This document shows positions 42,940-54,210 of a stretch of 64,000 nucleotides of DNA, piece after piece. Origin of the DNA: Marsupella aquatica. Lineage: Eukaryota; Marchantiophyta. Under the pieces are notes generated by a model. That model saw nothing but the letters and a program-made list of their open reading frames with translations, was not told where the DNA came from and did not search any database. Position numbers and translations under genes: made by a program. Numbering within the stretch: position 1 is the first letter of the stretch; every line of letters starts with the position of its first letter. Location of the stretch: the NCBI GenBank assembly GCA_973895155.1, contig OZ316893.1, forward strand, positions 6,820,001-6,884,000. Reading direction: 5' to 3'.

Positions 42940-43389
42940 CTAGAGCATGTAATCCAAACATGTGTAGACACCAAAGTCACCGGTGGTGGGGTCTGGGAGG
43001 GCAGGACAAGTAACATCACCAGGCACACTGTAGGATGGTGAGTGGTTCCAGATGATACATTGTGCTCTATGCAAAAATTGGCATCCAAGAGAACGGTCAT
43101 CCAATTCTGAGCCAGAAGCCCTACAGGCAGGAAAGTCATATTGGCAATTGTGCACACACCCTTGGCACCTAATTTATGGCGGGTCATGTACAAGAGACAC
43201 AAATACCAAGGATGTCGGGAAGGGTACTGAAGCAGGTAGAGGCCAGCTGTAGTTGTTCCTGGAAACAACAGGGTACTCAAAGTACCATGCAGACTGGGCT
43301 GGAAGGATCCCAAGTCTGATATACTCAAGGCGCAACATCTCTACCTTGCGTGCAAGCCGCACATGTTCAGCATTGCGGGTCCTCACCAT
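42940..43389 (-). pseudogene. Cys-rich CACTA cargo protein (minus copy), one nonsense codon
   Basis: ATG 43389 (MVRTRNAEHVRLARK). Collinear with 51811-52260. TAA at 43174-43176 replaces the CAA of the plus copy (after LVHDPP). Downstream the frame stays open and conserved (CQYDFPACRASG, LGCQFLHRAQC, PGDVTCPAL, VYTCLDYML). Confidence 0.7.
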
Positions 43390-44399
43390 AAGTGTTGCTT
43401 TTGTTGTGATGTCCTCTATTCACGTCCTTTGATGAGCAAGGCGAGCAGGAGGTCGACTTGCCTCGCCAACAACAACCAACCTAAACTAATCAGTTCCCAT
43501 TCACTGTCTTGGTTCCAACTATAGGTCATAGTATACACATAGCATGAAACATGCATAGTACATATTTGATTATGAGTTTATGAGTTTCCTAAGACAAAGA
43601 GCTTGGTGATAAACCCATGATCTTGACGGACATGTATCAATCATATTAAGATCCTATTTTTTCATTCAGAAAGACCAAAAGTCTCACCTTGTAGGTTGCA
43701 CCAGAGAGAAAATTCACTGGTTGTCGTGTTGTGCAAGTGAACCTCCACTGATGCCCCCGGTGTAGCCCCTCAGATGCAGGTGACACTTACCAATTCCCAA
43801 GTTGCCTGGTCTAACAGAAAATGCTTATATCTTCAGAACTTTATAGAGCAAGTACATGATCACATGGCGTTGGCCCTACCAAAATGTACGTTCAGAAATA
43901 GACTACAATATTCAGAAAGAGTCAACTCTACACTTGGTTCATACACATACTTCTGGATCTGTTCATATTTGGCCTTATGGAACTCTTGCCAACTACAACT
44001 CCCATTATGCACAAGCTCACATCAACAGAGAAAGATACAGAATGCATACTTACTATGGCTGTAAGCACCTTCACTACCTTGTTGAACCCAGTCCTGAAGT
44101 CTTTTCAGCGTTGTTTGGGGGGGAAATATGGTTCTTGAGGAAGCACCGGGCCTATGGCTGCTAGTGTCAAGAGAGAACTTAAGTTAAGATCATGATTACT
44201 ATTCTAGACTGGGTAGCAGACACCACAAGGAATGATTTTGTGGATGAAAGCACAACATCATAACCTTTTTCTCCATACCTACGGATTATTGCCTTCTTGG
44301 CAGCTACCTTGGGTCGAGTTACAAAACTAATATCTTCTAACGAGAAAGAAACGGGAGGTTCATCGGAGGGAGGTTTGTTGAGATCCATCTCAATAAAGA

Positions 44400-46482
44400 T
44401 AAAAATTGTGCAAGCCCAATCCTGCCCGTAAACTACATAAGGGTATACTAGTACGTGGCTCTATTGAATTTAACACTATAGTTGCAAATGCTTTTCCAAA
44501 GTGAAAAGTCATATACTGATGCATTATCTCTTTTTGAAGTACATGAATTCTAATAAGAAAAGGATTAGGGAGAGGAAAAACAGGTACTGGTCTGGGCATT
44601 ATCGTACTATCAAATATTCCATCCAACTAATATTCATTCTAATAACAAGATATAGAATCATTCAATGAAAAAAACCATTCATTCAAACAAATACTATGCA
44701 TTGAGATAACTCTAAGTATATATATGCAGGTATTTATTTTAGTAAGTTTATCTCCTTTTGAATGAAAATACTATCTGAAGGTCCAACGCATACAAATTAC
44801 CACTGACTAAGCTAAGCTCCAAGCCAGCGTGCATGCATGGGTCTACTTCATAAGGGTTTCACCTCGGGGGCCTCAATCCAAGGGGTGTCTCATATCACGC
44901 TCGAAGTTTTGGGGGAATAAACACCCTAAAAGTTAAATCAATAAAGCTTTTTTAGGAATTTTTTTACCCCTGACTTAATGGAATATTCCAAGAATATTTC
45001 CATATTTGATTTTAAAAAACCATATGATTCTTATAATTCTCAAAATTGGATTAAAATAACCCTAATGTTCTTCAACAAAAATTTAAAAGTATTTCACTAA
45101 ACCCAATAAAAAAATCCTATACTTATTCGCGCATGATGGGTTGGAAGAAAATAAGTGAGAACCCCAGGGGTTTCACCCAAAAGGAGCACATGATGTCAAG
45201 GTATTGTTGAGCACCTTCCAACTCTTTAGGACTTAATAACCATCTCCTATAAAATGATAACACTTTTTGAAGGTCCAACTCATACAAAATATCTCTGGCC
45301 AAGCCAAAGATCTAAGCAAGCGTGCATGAGTGGGTCTACTTCATAAGGATTATATTCATAGAAGAGGTTATCAAGTCCAATGGATTCTTAAGGCTCCACA
45401 ACTTAGTTGATGAAAAATGGGGAGTGAGGGGAGAGAGCCCTTCTCATCTTTATTTATAGTGCTCACACCTCAAGCACACGCGCGGATCAAGCATGGCACA
45501 CGGATGGAAGCCATGTGTCACACATCCAAGGCAAGTAAGTGTGCTAGTACTGTAGTTACGTGAGTGGAGCAACTGTAGATCGTACACTATAGCATGCACA
45601 CTGTAGGTCTTGCACTGTAGCATGCACACTGTAGATTGTATACTATAACATGCATACTGTAGACCGTGTACTGTAGCATGCACTCTGTAGACCGTACACT
45701 GTAGCATGCACTATGTAGCATGCACTCTATAGACCGTACACTGTAGCATGCACACTGTAAATTGTACATTATAGCATGCACACTATAGATCATACACTGT
45801 AGCATGTATATTATAGATCGTACATTGTAGCATGCACATTGTAGGTCTTGCACTGTAACATGCACACTGTAGATCGTACACTGTATCATGCATACTATAG
45901 ATCGTGTACTGTAGCATGCACTCTGTAGACCATACACTATAGTATGCACACTGTAGATTGTACACTGTAGCATGCACACTGTAGGTTGTGCACTATAGCA
46001 TGCACACTATAGACTGCATATAATGCGAGAATTCAAACTACTATCCTATACTACTAAGCTATACTTAGGAGGAACTTACTAAACAAAGAATCCCCACGAC
46101 AACGTGTTTGTTGTGCTGTCTCCCTTGATACCCAACACCTTAGTCCTTGATGTAACAGAATGTGATTTGACAAGTTAGATGCTTTGGAACCTTCTATGGT
46201 CTTAGCTGAATTGATGTCATCATAAGTGGTGAAAAACAAGGAAGACGAAAGCTGGTTCAAGAGCTGTGGACAACACACTAGCATGAAGTGCTTTCAACCA
46301 ATCCACTGCCAAACGGAACTCTTACACAGTCATATTCTTTCAGTAACAGAAACTCAGTCAAACTTCATAATCAAAGTACAGACTCTGAAGGACCAAAGGA
46401 GGATGTTGTGAGTTTCTCTGTTGTTTAATGTGTTACCCTTCTAGTTTCAAAGTTAGCAAATGCTGAATAATGTGTCTACCAG
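44400..46482. other. Degenerate AT-rich region with repeats, no gene recognised
   Basis: Joins the ragged right side of the minus CACTA copy to the eL20 exon. Contains a 480-bp-spaced direct repeat (about 44755-44865 and 45240-45350; both have GAAGGTCCAAC and GGGTCTACTTCATAAGG) and the 28-bp minisatellite. A short minus-strand frame at 44388-44179 (ATG 44388, MDLNKPPSDEPPVSF) could be an exon, but no family is recognised. Confidence 0.5.
45572..46021. repeat. 28-bp minisatellite
   Basis: About 15-16 units on the pattern TAGCATGCACACTGTAGATC plus GTACACTG, with starts at 45590, 45618 and so on at 28-bp spacing and one short unit near 45704-45718. Each unit contains the palindrome GCATGC. Long open frames across it on the minus strand are an artefact of a unit without stops. 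Confidence 0.95.
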
Positions 46483-46824
46483 ATCTTCGAAAAGAAGCCC
46501 ACCACAATTAAGAACTTCGGTATCTGGGTGAGGTATCAGAGTCGTACAGGTTATCACAACATGTACAAGGAATATTGTGATACCACGTTGAACGGAGCTG
46601 TAGAGCAGATGTATGATGAGATGGCTTCTTGTCATAGAGTTCGGTTCCCTTGCATCCAGATCATCAAGACTACGACAGTCCCTGTCTCTCTGTGCAAGCG
46701 AGAAAGTACCAAGCAGTTCCATGATTCAAAGATCAAGTTCCCCTTGACGTACCGCAAGATTCAACCTCTATCGCGAAAGCTAAAGACGACTTACAAGGCC
46801 ACCAAGCCCAACACATTTGTTTGA
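46483..46824 (+). CDS. RPL18A: 60S ribosomal protein eL20 (L18a), terminal exon, probably degenerate
   Basis: Begins after acceptor TCTACCAG with [15 protein letters not shown] and continues through [60 protein letters not shown] and [16 protein letters not shown] to TGA 46822-46824, the complete C-terminal two thirds of eL20. Upstream exons are not recognisable in the preceding kb. Two positions that I recall as Arg in eL20 read Cys (KEYCDTT, MASCHRV), each a CGN-to-TGN change, which suggests a decaying duplicate rather than the working gene. The protein would lie in the large ribosomal subunit. Confidence 0.85.
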   Translation: MFEKKPTTIKNFGIWVRYQSRTGYHNMYKEYCDTTLNGAVEQMYDEMASCHRVRFPCIQIIKTTTVPVSLCKRESTKQFHDSKIKFPLTYRKIQPLSRKLKTTYKATKPNTFV

Positions 46825-47000
46825 GTAGTGCGGGTGCAGGTTCCCAATTTTGAAACAATTTGGCTCATTTTATGTCCCGAGGGACTCCTGGAGTTTATGT
46901 ATTGAGTTTCTAGGTCAAGATGTTTAATATAAAGAAATTCAATTATCACTTTGTTCCCAACTTCTACTAATTGAATATACACAAGCTGGAAGCAAGAAGA

Positions 47001-47190
47001 CACTAGTAGAAACCAGGGCAATTTAGACCATACCTTATAGGACTAAGCCCACTAAGTCCTTTTTCCATACTTGAAACGACTCGCACCCATTGCACCGGTT
47101 TTGTTGAAGACTACAAAAGACTATTAGTGTTTTATGGTTCACTAAAAGACTATGAGAAGTAACCTTGCTACTTTGTGAACGGTGAATAGT
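47001..47190 (+). repeat. CACTA 5' terminal inverted repeat and subterminal repeats
   Basis: CACTA at 47001 with AGA before it (possible 3-bp target duplication). Subterminal words GACTACAAAAGACTA, AAAAGACTATGAG and AGTCCTTTTT recur, mirroring the AGTC/GACT-rich 3' side (63690-64000). Such repeats are the usual TNPA binding sites. Confidence 0.85.
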
Positions 47191-50100
47191 CTAGCACATC
47201 ATGGGTAATGTTCACTTATGTTGAGGAGGGGTAATTCTGTAAAGAGGGTGATAGCAAGGGGCATAACTCAATAAATGGCCTTATTTGTGACCAAAAAGGT
47301 TTTGGAGTGAGGTTCATGGAGGGTGGACTACGGAGGGATCGATTACTAACTCCATCAATAAAAGGCCGAGATGCACAAAGGTAGATTTGTACCGGTCTCA
47401 AGGGGGTGTGGGTTTAGGGTTAGGGGGTTGTCCAGGCAAAGAACACTCGATTGAAATAGTGACGCAATGGTTTAGGGTAAAGGAACATGTTTAGGGACCC
47501 TAACTTGTTTGCTGCCTTGGGAGGATCTTGAGAGCCTGAGCTTGCAAGCGGCATGCACTCTAAAAATGGCCCCTGGCATTGCAAAGATAGTCTGGCCACA
47601 GTCGAGTTGTGAAGACGTTTAGGGGGTTTATATGTCAAGGCTAGGGGGTGGCTGGGTTTTCACTAAAGGGGGTTTAGGGGGGGTTTGATGTCAAGGGTCG
47701 GGGGTTGCATGTTAAGGGGATGGGGGTTTAGGAACCATTGGATCGTTGGCATCATGTCCATTGACATCATGTTCCCCATCATGTCCATTGACATCATATA
47801 TGTCGGGAAAGATAATTGACAAATTATTCATGAGGGTAGGCAATTTGGACAATGTTCACTTATGTTCAGGAGGGGTAATTGCATAAATTAAGAGGGTGAT
47901 GACAAGGGGCATCACTCATTAAATGGCCTTATTTGTGACCAAAAGAGGTTTGGTTTAATGAAGTTCGATCACCACAGATATTTGCTAAGGCCAAAGTATT
48001 TGTTTAGCGACTCTACACTAAGTTGTCACTCACAACACTTGAGTGAATGGAGGGGGTTTATGGAGGGTCAAGATAATCTTGCCGTTACCATGTCGGCAAC
48101 ACCAGTGACTTTGGTAAGGGTATCCCAAGCTAGGGGCCTGTACCGTTGCAGTACCGTTTGGACACCCGAGTCGCGCGACCGTTGGAAGGGAACAAGCCGG
48201 TTATGCAACTTTGCTTACACTTAGCAGGTTGTTGATGTGTTTAGGGATCCCGCCACATTCCCAACCTGCGGAGCAAGGTTTATTGTGTTCTCTTGGTGGG
48301 ATCGGGAGTTTAGGGATTGGAGCAAGGTTTTATCGTGTTCTCTCGATGGGATCGGGAGCTTAGGGATCGGAGCAAGGTTTTCCGTGTAATCTTGGTGGGA
48401 ACATCTCTACAATGAGGTTTAGTGTTCCCATTTTCTTGTGGTCGGCTCTGTGGAATCCGAGAAGAGGGATCGGGAGTTTAGGGATGCTGCAATGACCAGC
48501 TCTCGAAGGGTGAGGTGAGACAACCTATTCAACGCCCTTTTGCTGCACCCTTAAGTTGTCAAGCTGCCATTGAGTTGGTGAAGCTGCATGCGGGTTGCAT
48601 CTGTTCTACGGGTGCGCTATCTGCCTGGTTTATGGATTGTGGACTTTGTGGGGAGCGACAATTGGTAACAACGTGAAGGCCATCAGAGGCTGGGCAAAGC
48701 AGTTTAGGGTGCTGTGGTCGAGGAGGAGCTCACCACAAATTGGGGAGAAGACGCGGGTGACGAGCTGGGGGCGGGGAGGAGCTGCGGTCAGGGAGGATAC
48801 AGACCGTCTACAGAACGACTGGCAGTCGGAGCGGCACAGGAGCTTAGAGTGGGCCAACGCCAGCTGAATACAAGCCAGGAGTTGCATAAGGTGAGAGTCC
48901 AAGTTTTGTGTTGCTTTAGTGTTCGAGCAGCGTGCTTCCATTTCAGCCACAGTGCACCGCCTTTGAAGCTCCCGTTGTCAGGGCTGGTAAGACATCACGG
49001 CTACATTGCTTTTCTTTGTTGTCCTCTGTCTTTTTGTGGGGACAACCTACTTGATTTGAGTTGCGCAAATCGTCATAAGTTAAGGCATGCATCATGCCAT
49101 CTGGATAGTGTGCCACCAAACTGTGGGAGGATGAGCAACGCATGGCTGTAAGCAGGTATTCTGTCAGCACAGGCGAGATTTCATTGTTAAAATCCTATTG
49201 CCTGCAATGTGTCTTGTAATGTGTTTTTCCTCATTCAATCAGGAGCTGAGAAGGGTATTGTTAGGCTTCAATTACTCTGTGTTTTTCTCCAGCTCCATGG
49301 TACAGTTTGTGCTTTGTCTGGCGCCCATGCTCCGTCGATCGTAGAGCTAGGTCAACCGAGCTTTGAAGAGGGAGGCTGTGGGAGCTCCTTACTGTGCTGC
49401 AGCTGCTCTTCAATCAACGGTGTAGAGATTGTAGCTACGATCAGTGTTTGCGGAGCTGCCAGCCGGGTGCTTCGATAGTAGAGAAGAGCACCCACAGTGA
49501 TTCAGTCCTTCTCCTACTTGCAACCAAGGACCCCCTGTGCATCGTAAAGTATGACCTCGGAGCTGAGCTGCGCACTGTCTCTATTACATGCCTTGTTGTT
49601 CTCTATTACATGCCTTGTTCTCCCGTCCACTATTTCTTGCGATTTTCTTTCTTCTAGAAGAGAATGGTGATTTCTTCTTCAATCAAACAAAACCCCACCC
49701 AACCACCACCCAAGAACGTGTGGTGCGCGCTTCTTAATCCTCCTCAAATTGGCCCCAAGTCTGCTGAAACCCCATATATTACCCACCGGCACCAAGGGTC
49801 CAGTCCCAACCCGTCTTCCGCTTGCCACCCTCCTCACTCTCTCGCGCATCTATCTCCCGATATTTCATGCGCAGCCGAGCCCACCAAAAGCTCTCTCCCT
49901 ACAATCCCTCCTAAATCAACTTTCTCGTTTCCTGCTACTGCTGATGTATGTTTGTTCTCCCCTATTTTTGTTTACTGATTGGTCTCTCCACACTTCCTGC
50001 TTGACATTACTGTTTTGCTCCTCCTGGATCCAAACATGCCTTGTGCCCCGTGCTCCAACCTGCATCCTTTTCTTTATTGAGGGGGGGACCACAGCCTCCA

Positions 50101-51810
50101 GCCATACCTTGTGGCGGGCCTGGTCAAGACGGTGGTCGGTAGCTCGTTTTTGCTTTTTTCTCTTTTGTTTCCCAAGCTTCTGGGCGAGGGCATTACCATT
50201 CTGGATTCTCCGCGAGGCGCCACTAGCTTTTTTTCTCGGTTGCCCGTGTGCCTGCCTTCTTAGTTTTGTTTTTTCCTCGAGTGACCGGGCCATCGCTGTA
50301 TGCAGATTTTTCTTGTTGTATTCATGTACAGTATTTTATTGTTCTATCTAGGCTGTGGCAAGCCAACAAACTGTTGACCACCAACATGGAATAACAACTA
50401 TGCAGTGCAATGGCAGAGGACACTGTCCAATACAGGAATGACATGGTTATGTTTTCAATTCCCTGCTTGGATGAGGCGTGGTGTTGCTTGTAATCATGTA
50501 TTTCTTCACACTAGAAAAGCAGTCTGTCAGATGAGGTTGTCGGGATTGTCTGTGGGTCAATCATCTTACGGACACCTAGCAACGTCAAATGAATGGCGGA
50601 AACGGGCCATGTTGTCATTTTGAAATTTGTCTTTCCTTTTGCCATGCTACCCAATCATTTTGTTAGTCCATGAGTCATAGATTCATAGATTCTATGTTTT
50701 GTGCTTTGTCTAGAATGCTATGGCGCCCATGCTACAATTTGTGGTTTTTGTCTAAGCACAAATCCTCTCTGTGCCTGGTCTCTGTGTCCCGTCATTTGGA
50801 TTGATTGTGCAGACGTTTCCTCTTCTCCCAGTCCTTGTCATCCACCAGCCAAAGCACATTGGATTGTTTTCAAAGGAGGGCTGTGTAGTTCGGAGGGTTT
50901 GATCTATGCAGCGGATTTGAGCAGATTGGCGGTTGTTAGTTTCTTCTTGTAAAACCTGTTTGTCTTTTCTGCTTTTGGCCATGCTCCTTCACTTGTTGCT
51001 GCAAGCTCAATGTGCTTCAGCTATGGCAATATTCACTTACCCTATCCCAACGGCACTGCCATGAGCTATAGGACAGCCAACAGAAGCAGATTGTATCAAT
51101 TGCAAGTAAGTCAGGGTATTTTATGTATTGCGGAACAACTGTCCAAGTATGCTGCAATGGTCCATCTTGCGCAGCTGAATGAGCCAATTTCATTTTCCCT
51201 ATGCACTTCTATTTCTCAGAGAATTCCCTGGTCATGCTCATTTCCCCCAGAGTTAGAAAGCAAAGAAGAAGAGCTGACTAATTGTAATTCCAATCCATAT
51301 CCCGATCGGTCAAGGATTGTGAACTACATTGGCCTTGTCATTGGCCGAGGTCACCAAATTTTGCTTGGTTTCATTCCTGTGGAGCACTGCTGTGATGGAT
51401 GAATAGTTGTCGTAGCATTTTGCAAACTCTCACGGTTTGCTTATGGCCATTATTTGCAATTTGCTGCTACTAATATGTCTTCTTCTAAGCAGCATACACC
51501 AGAAGTAAGCAATAGTGGAGGTTTAACTGCACATCAACACATCCAGTGAACTACCTCTCTGCTGCTCACTGGAGGGTGAGACTTTCACTCTTTTGGATAT
51601 TGTAGTTTGTAAGCAAGCTGATTAGGAGTGTTTCATGCTATGTTTACACTGTGACCCCTAGCTGGAACCAATGGAATGACACAGTGAGTGGGAACTGATA
51701 ATTTAAGGTTGGTTGTTGTTGGTGAGGCAAGTATAGCTCCTGCTCACCTTGCTGATCGAAGGTGCTTATCAGAGGACGTGAACACATGACACTCCACAAA
51801 AGCAACACTT
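47191..51810 (+). other. CACTA 5' region without recognised genes
   Basis: About 4.6 kb. Contains a direct repeat of about 95 bp (47208-47300 and 47852-47952, with GGGGTAATT and AAATGGCCTTATTTGTGACC), about nine scattered TTTAGGG words (47.4-48.7 kb), a 28-bp tandem phrase near 47750-47800, three 49/50-bp units (48270-48418), a GC-rich stretch near 48.7-48.9 kb and pyrimidine-rich DNA near 49.7-50.3 kb. Open frames here (for example 49749-50351 and 51010-51402) lack family motifs. It probably holds the promoter and 5' leader of the element. Confidence 0.55.
48270..48418 (+). repeat. Three 49/50-bp tandem units
   Basis: GGAGCAAGG occurs at 48270, 48319 and 48369, each followed by a GTGT..TC(T/G)..GGTGGGA-like phrase and (T/C)TTAGGGAT. 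Units have diverged. Confidence 0.75.
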
Positions 51811-52260
51811 ATGGTGAGGACCCGCAATGCTGAACATGTGCGGCTTGCACGCAAGGCAGAGATGTTGCGCCTTGAGTATGTCAGACTTGGGATCCTTCCA
51901 GCCCAGTCTGCATGGTACTTTGAGTACCCAGTTGTTGCCAGGAACAACTACAGCCGCCCTGTACCTGCTTCTCCACCCTTCCCAACATCCTTGGTATTTT
52001 TGTCTCTCGTACATGACCCGCCACAAATTAGGGCCCAAGGGTGTGTGCACAGTTGCCAGTATGACTGTCCTGCCTGTAGGGCTTCTGGCCTAGAGTTGGA
52101 TGACCGTTCTCTTGGATGTCGGTTTTTTCACAGAGCACAATGTATCATTTGGAACCACTCACCATCCTGTAGTGTGCCTGGCGATGTCACTTGTCCTGCC
52201 CTCCTAGACCCCACCACCAGTCACTTTGGTGTCTACACATGTTTGGATCACACGCTGTAG
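51811..52260 (+). CDS. Cys-rich CACTA cargo protein (unknown)
   Basis: 149 residues from ATG 51811 (MVRTRNAEHVRLARKAEML). Basic helical N-terminus, then a region with regularly spaced Cys and His (CVHSCQYDCPACRASG, GCRFFHRAQCIIW, SCSVPGDVTCPAL, VYTCLDHTL) that could bind zinc. Conserved over the same length in the minus copy, apart from one stop there, so it was under use. First cargo gene in order, about 670 bp before the PHD gene; could be an upstream exon of that gene. No family recognised. Confidence 0.6.
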   Translation: MVRTRNAEHVRLARKAEMLRLEYVRLGILPAQSAWYFEYPVVARNNYSRPVPASPPFPTSLVFLSLVHDPPQIRAQGCVHSCQYDCPACRASGLELDDRSLGCRFFHRAQCIIWNHSPSCSVPGDVTCPALLDPTTSHFGVYTCLDHTL

Positions 52261-52931
52261 AAGACCACTTGTCACACCGCATGCACAGACCAGAGACCAT
52301 TGACCTATAACTTAACACTTTGACTTGAACAGAGAGGATATTTACTTAAGATTTTGAATTATGAGCAATTTTGGGTCCAGGGTTTACGGTCAACAGTACA
52401 TAACTTATCCTATTATGGCTGCACTAAGTACAATATCCTAATTTAAGAGGCTAGCAAGCTCACTTAAAAGTCTCATTTCAAAGACTGGAATTAATGGGCC
52501 ATGTGATGTCCTGGAAAAAGTGATTTATGCCTAACTTATTTGTCTCATTCACTATCATAGCCTATTTAGGATGTATAAATTACAACCCTGATCACACTGC
52601 TTGATACCAATCCTGTTCAAAAAATGCCTGTTTTACATGTCACGACTGTTATATGTGATTCAAATGCATTAAATCTTGTTGCATATCTCCTTTGGTGAAT
52701 CATAGCCACAAAATTGAGGTGTAGGTGGAGCTATTGTACGAGGGGATCAGTTTTTAGTGTGGGCTCAACAAACCAAAAAGTATGTCTACTCTGCACATGT
52801 GTGTGAACATTTCATTGCAGTAGCAATTGCCACTCTAGTCTATATGCTACACTGTACTTTTTGTACACTGCTAAATTGTATTGTCTGTGCACTCTGCTAA
52901 ATTGTACTATATATCTGTCTCATGCGTAGGC

Positions 52932-53612
52932 ATGGCACGCCCTAAAATCCGAGCCAAGAAGCGGGGGACAGAGGTGAGCAACATAGGTGTAGTTGGGTCA
53001 GATGGTAGTAACTTCTCCGCAAGTCAGATTTTCCAGAAGTGAGCTCATTGTTGTGCCATTTGTGATGATGGTGGGGGCTTAGCCATATGTGAGGGCCCTT
53101 GCATGAGGCATTTCCACCTCAACCCGGAGTCTGACCTTGCTGCAGAAAACAACTGTCCAGGGGTGGGCCTCCCGTCAGCACACCAAGGAGGCTGGATGTG
53201 CACTGATTGTTTGGAGAAGCAGGCTAAGTGTGCACAGTGTGGGAAGTTGGGGTCTCATGAGGGCTCTGTTGATGCTCCACCACTTGTTAGGAAATGCCCT
53301 GACAGATATTGTGTGAGGTTCTTTTGTTTTTCATGTTTGCCCGATCTTGCCACAGCTTGCCCACTTCATAAGTGCAAGGCATGTGGTCAGCACGATGAAG
53401 ATTTATGGGTGGACATAGTCCACTGTGTTAGGTGTCCCACCATGTGGCACTTTCATTGTTTGAAGGAGCGTCAAGCAGAAGACTATGCTTGTGACAAACA
53501 CATCTATCATCACTCTGCACATGGTGTTGATCGATGGATCTTCTATTGTCATCGCCATGCCATAGATCCTACTTTGCACACTCCCATGAGAGATCACATT
53601 TCTTGGCTTTGA
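52932..53612 (+). pseudogene. EDM2-like multi-PHD CACTA cargo protein, one in-frame stop
   Basis: ATG 52932 (MARPKIRAKKRG), 226 codons, stop TGA 53610-53612. A TGA at 53040-53042 replaces the GCA of the minus copy, just before AHCCAICDDGGG. Order: PHD-like unit CAICDDGGGLAICEG-CMRHFH-WMCTDC; CAQCGKLGSHEG; CPLHKCKACGQHD; CVRCPTMWHFHCL; closing WIFYCHRHAID and PMRDHISWL. This order, including the 'YC--H-ID---TP-RDHI' end, is that of the PHD array of plant EDM2 (ENHANCED DOWNY MILDEW 2) as I recall it. EDM2 proteins read histone marks and affect H3K9me2 and silencing of transposons. Other EDM2 parts (the methyltransferase-like region) are absent. The minus copy shows the ancestral frame was open. 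Confidence 0.75.
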
Positions 53613-54210
53613 ACCTGAATAATGTACATGCATAGTGCACCTGATGTGGATACCTTGGAGATTGCAGACATTCCAATTTTGAGAAGAAGGACCTCTGTAG
53701 GAGAGGATGCTTAGGCAACAAGTACCCTAAGTTCATTACTTGTTCTTGGGTACATGCCTTCAAAAACTCCCCTTAAGCCTTCTAGGAACTTTTTTAACTC
53801 TGCAATCATTTTGATCACGACTTACATGACACTGCTTAAATTAAATCAGGACTTCTCATTATGAGCATATAAGTTACAAGGCTATTTAATTTGCGAGAAT
53901 TCCCTTAAAGTGTACCAACATTTTGTATTCTCATTGAATGTCTGCCCATTTGCAACATCTGTATGTGGCATCACAAAACAATTGCACTTGTCACCTTCAA
54001 TATTGTGAAGGCACATATTCAAACTATGAGGTGCATGCTTGCAGGTGTCTAGTACGTTTGTCCCAATATTTCTCCCGTTTGGAATCGGAGCAGAGACTCA
54101 CCAGACGACTGGACTGGACCAAGTTATAAACGCAGCATTTTAAGGGCCCTCCGATTATCAGGTGAACGCATTATCTTCCGGTCTGCAGTGATTAGGTGGC
54201 CCGTGTGTAC

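Larger units (their letters stand above)
31529..44400 (-). mobile_element. Decayed CACTA (En/Spm) element, minus orientation, interrupted by copia
   Basis: From right to left it matches, in the same order, the plus-strand element at 51.6-57.6 kb: Cys-rich frame (43389-42940), PHD gene (36386-35709), BRCT gene (35116-34332), F-box-like gene (34044-33517) and TNP2 transposase (33166-31529). Similarity extends to about 43.76 kb; the right limit is uncertain. The left end is cut inside the transposase at the gypsy LTR (31528). Copia sits at 36543-42327. Every gene has lesions. Confidence 0.85.

Noticed and set aside
45587-45979. 130-residue minus-strand reading frame with CMLQC-type repeats
   Set aside because: It is the translation of the 28-bp minisatellite; no start context, splice or family support.
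47400-48710. TTTAGGG words as an interstitial telomere
   Set aside because: They are single heptamers scattered in unique sequence, not a tandem array.
49749-50351. 200-residue frame in the CACTA 5' region
   Set aside because: Pyrimidine-rich DNA giving a Leu/Ser/Phe-rich product, no counterpart in the minus copy, no motif.
51010-51402. 130-residue frame upstream of the Cys-rich gene
   Set aside because: No motif and no clear match in the minus copy; could be an exon but is not supported.
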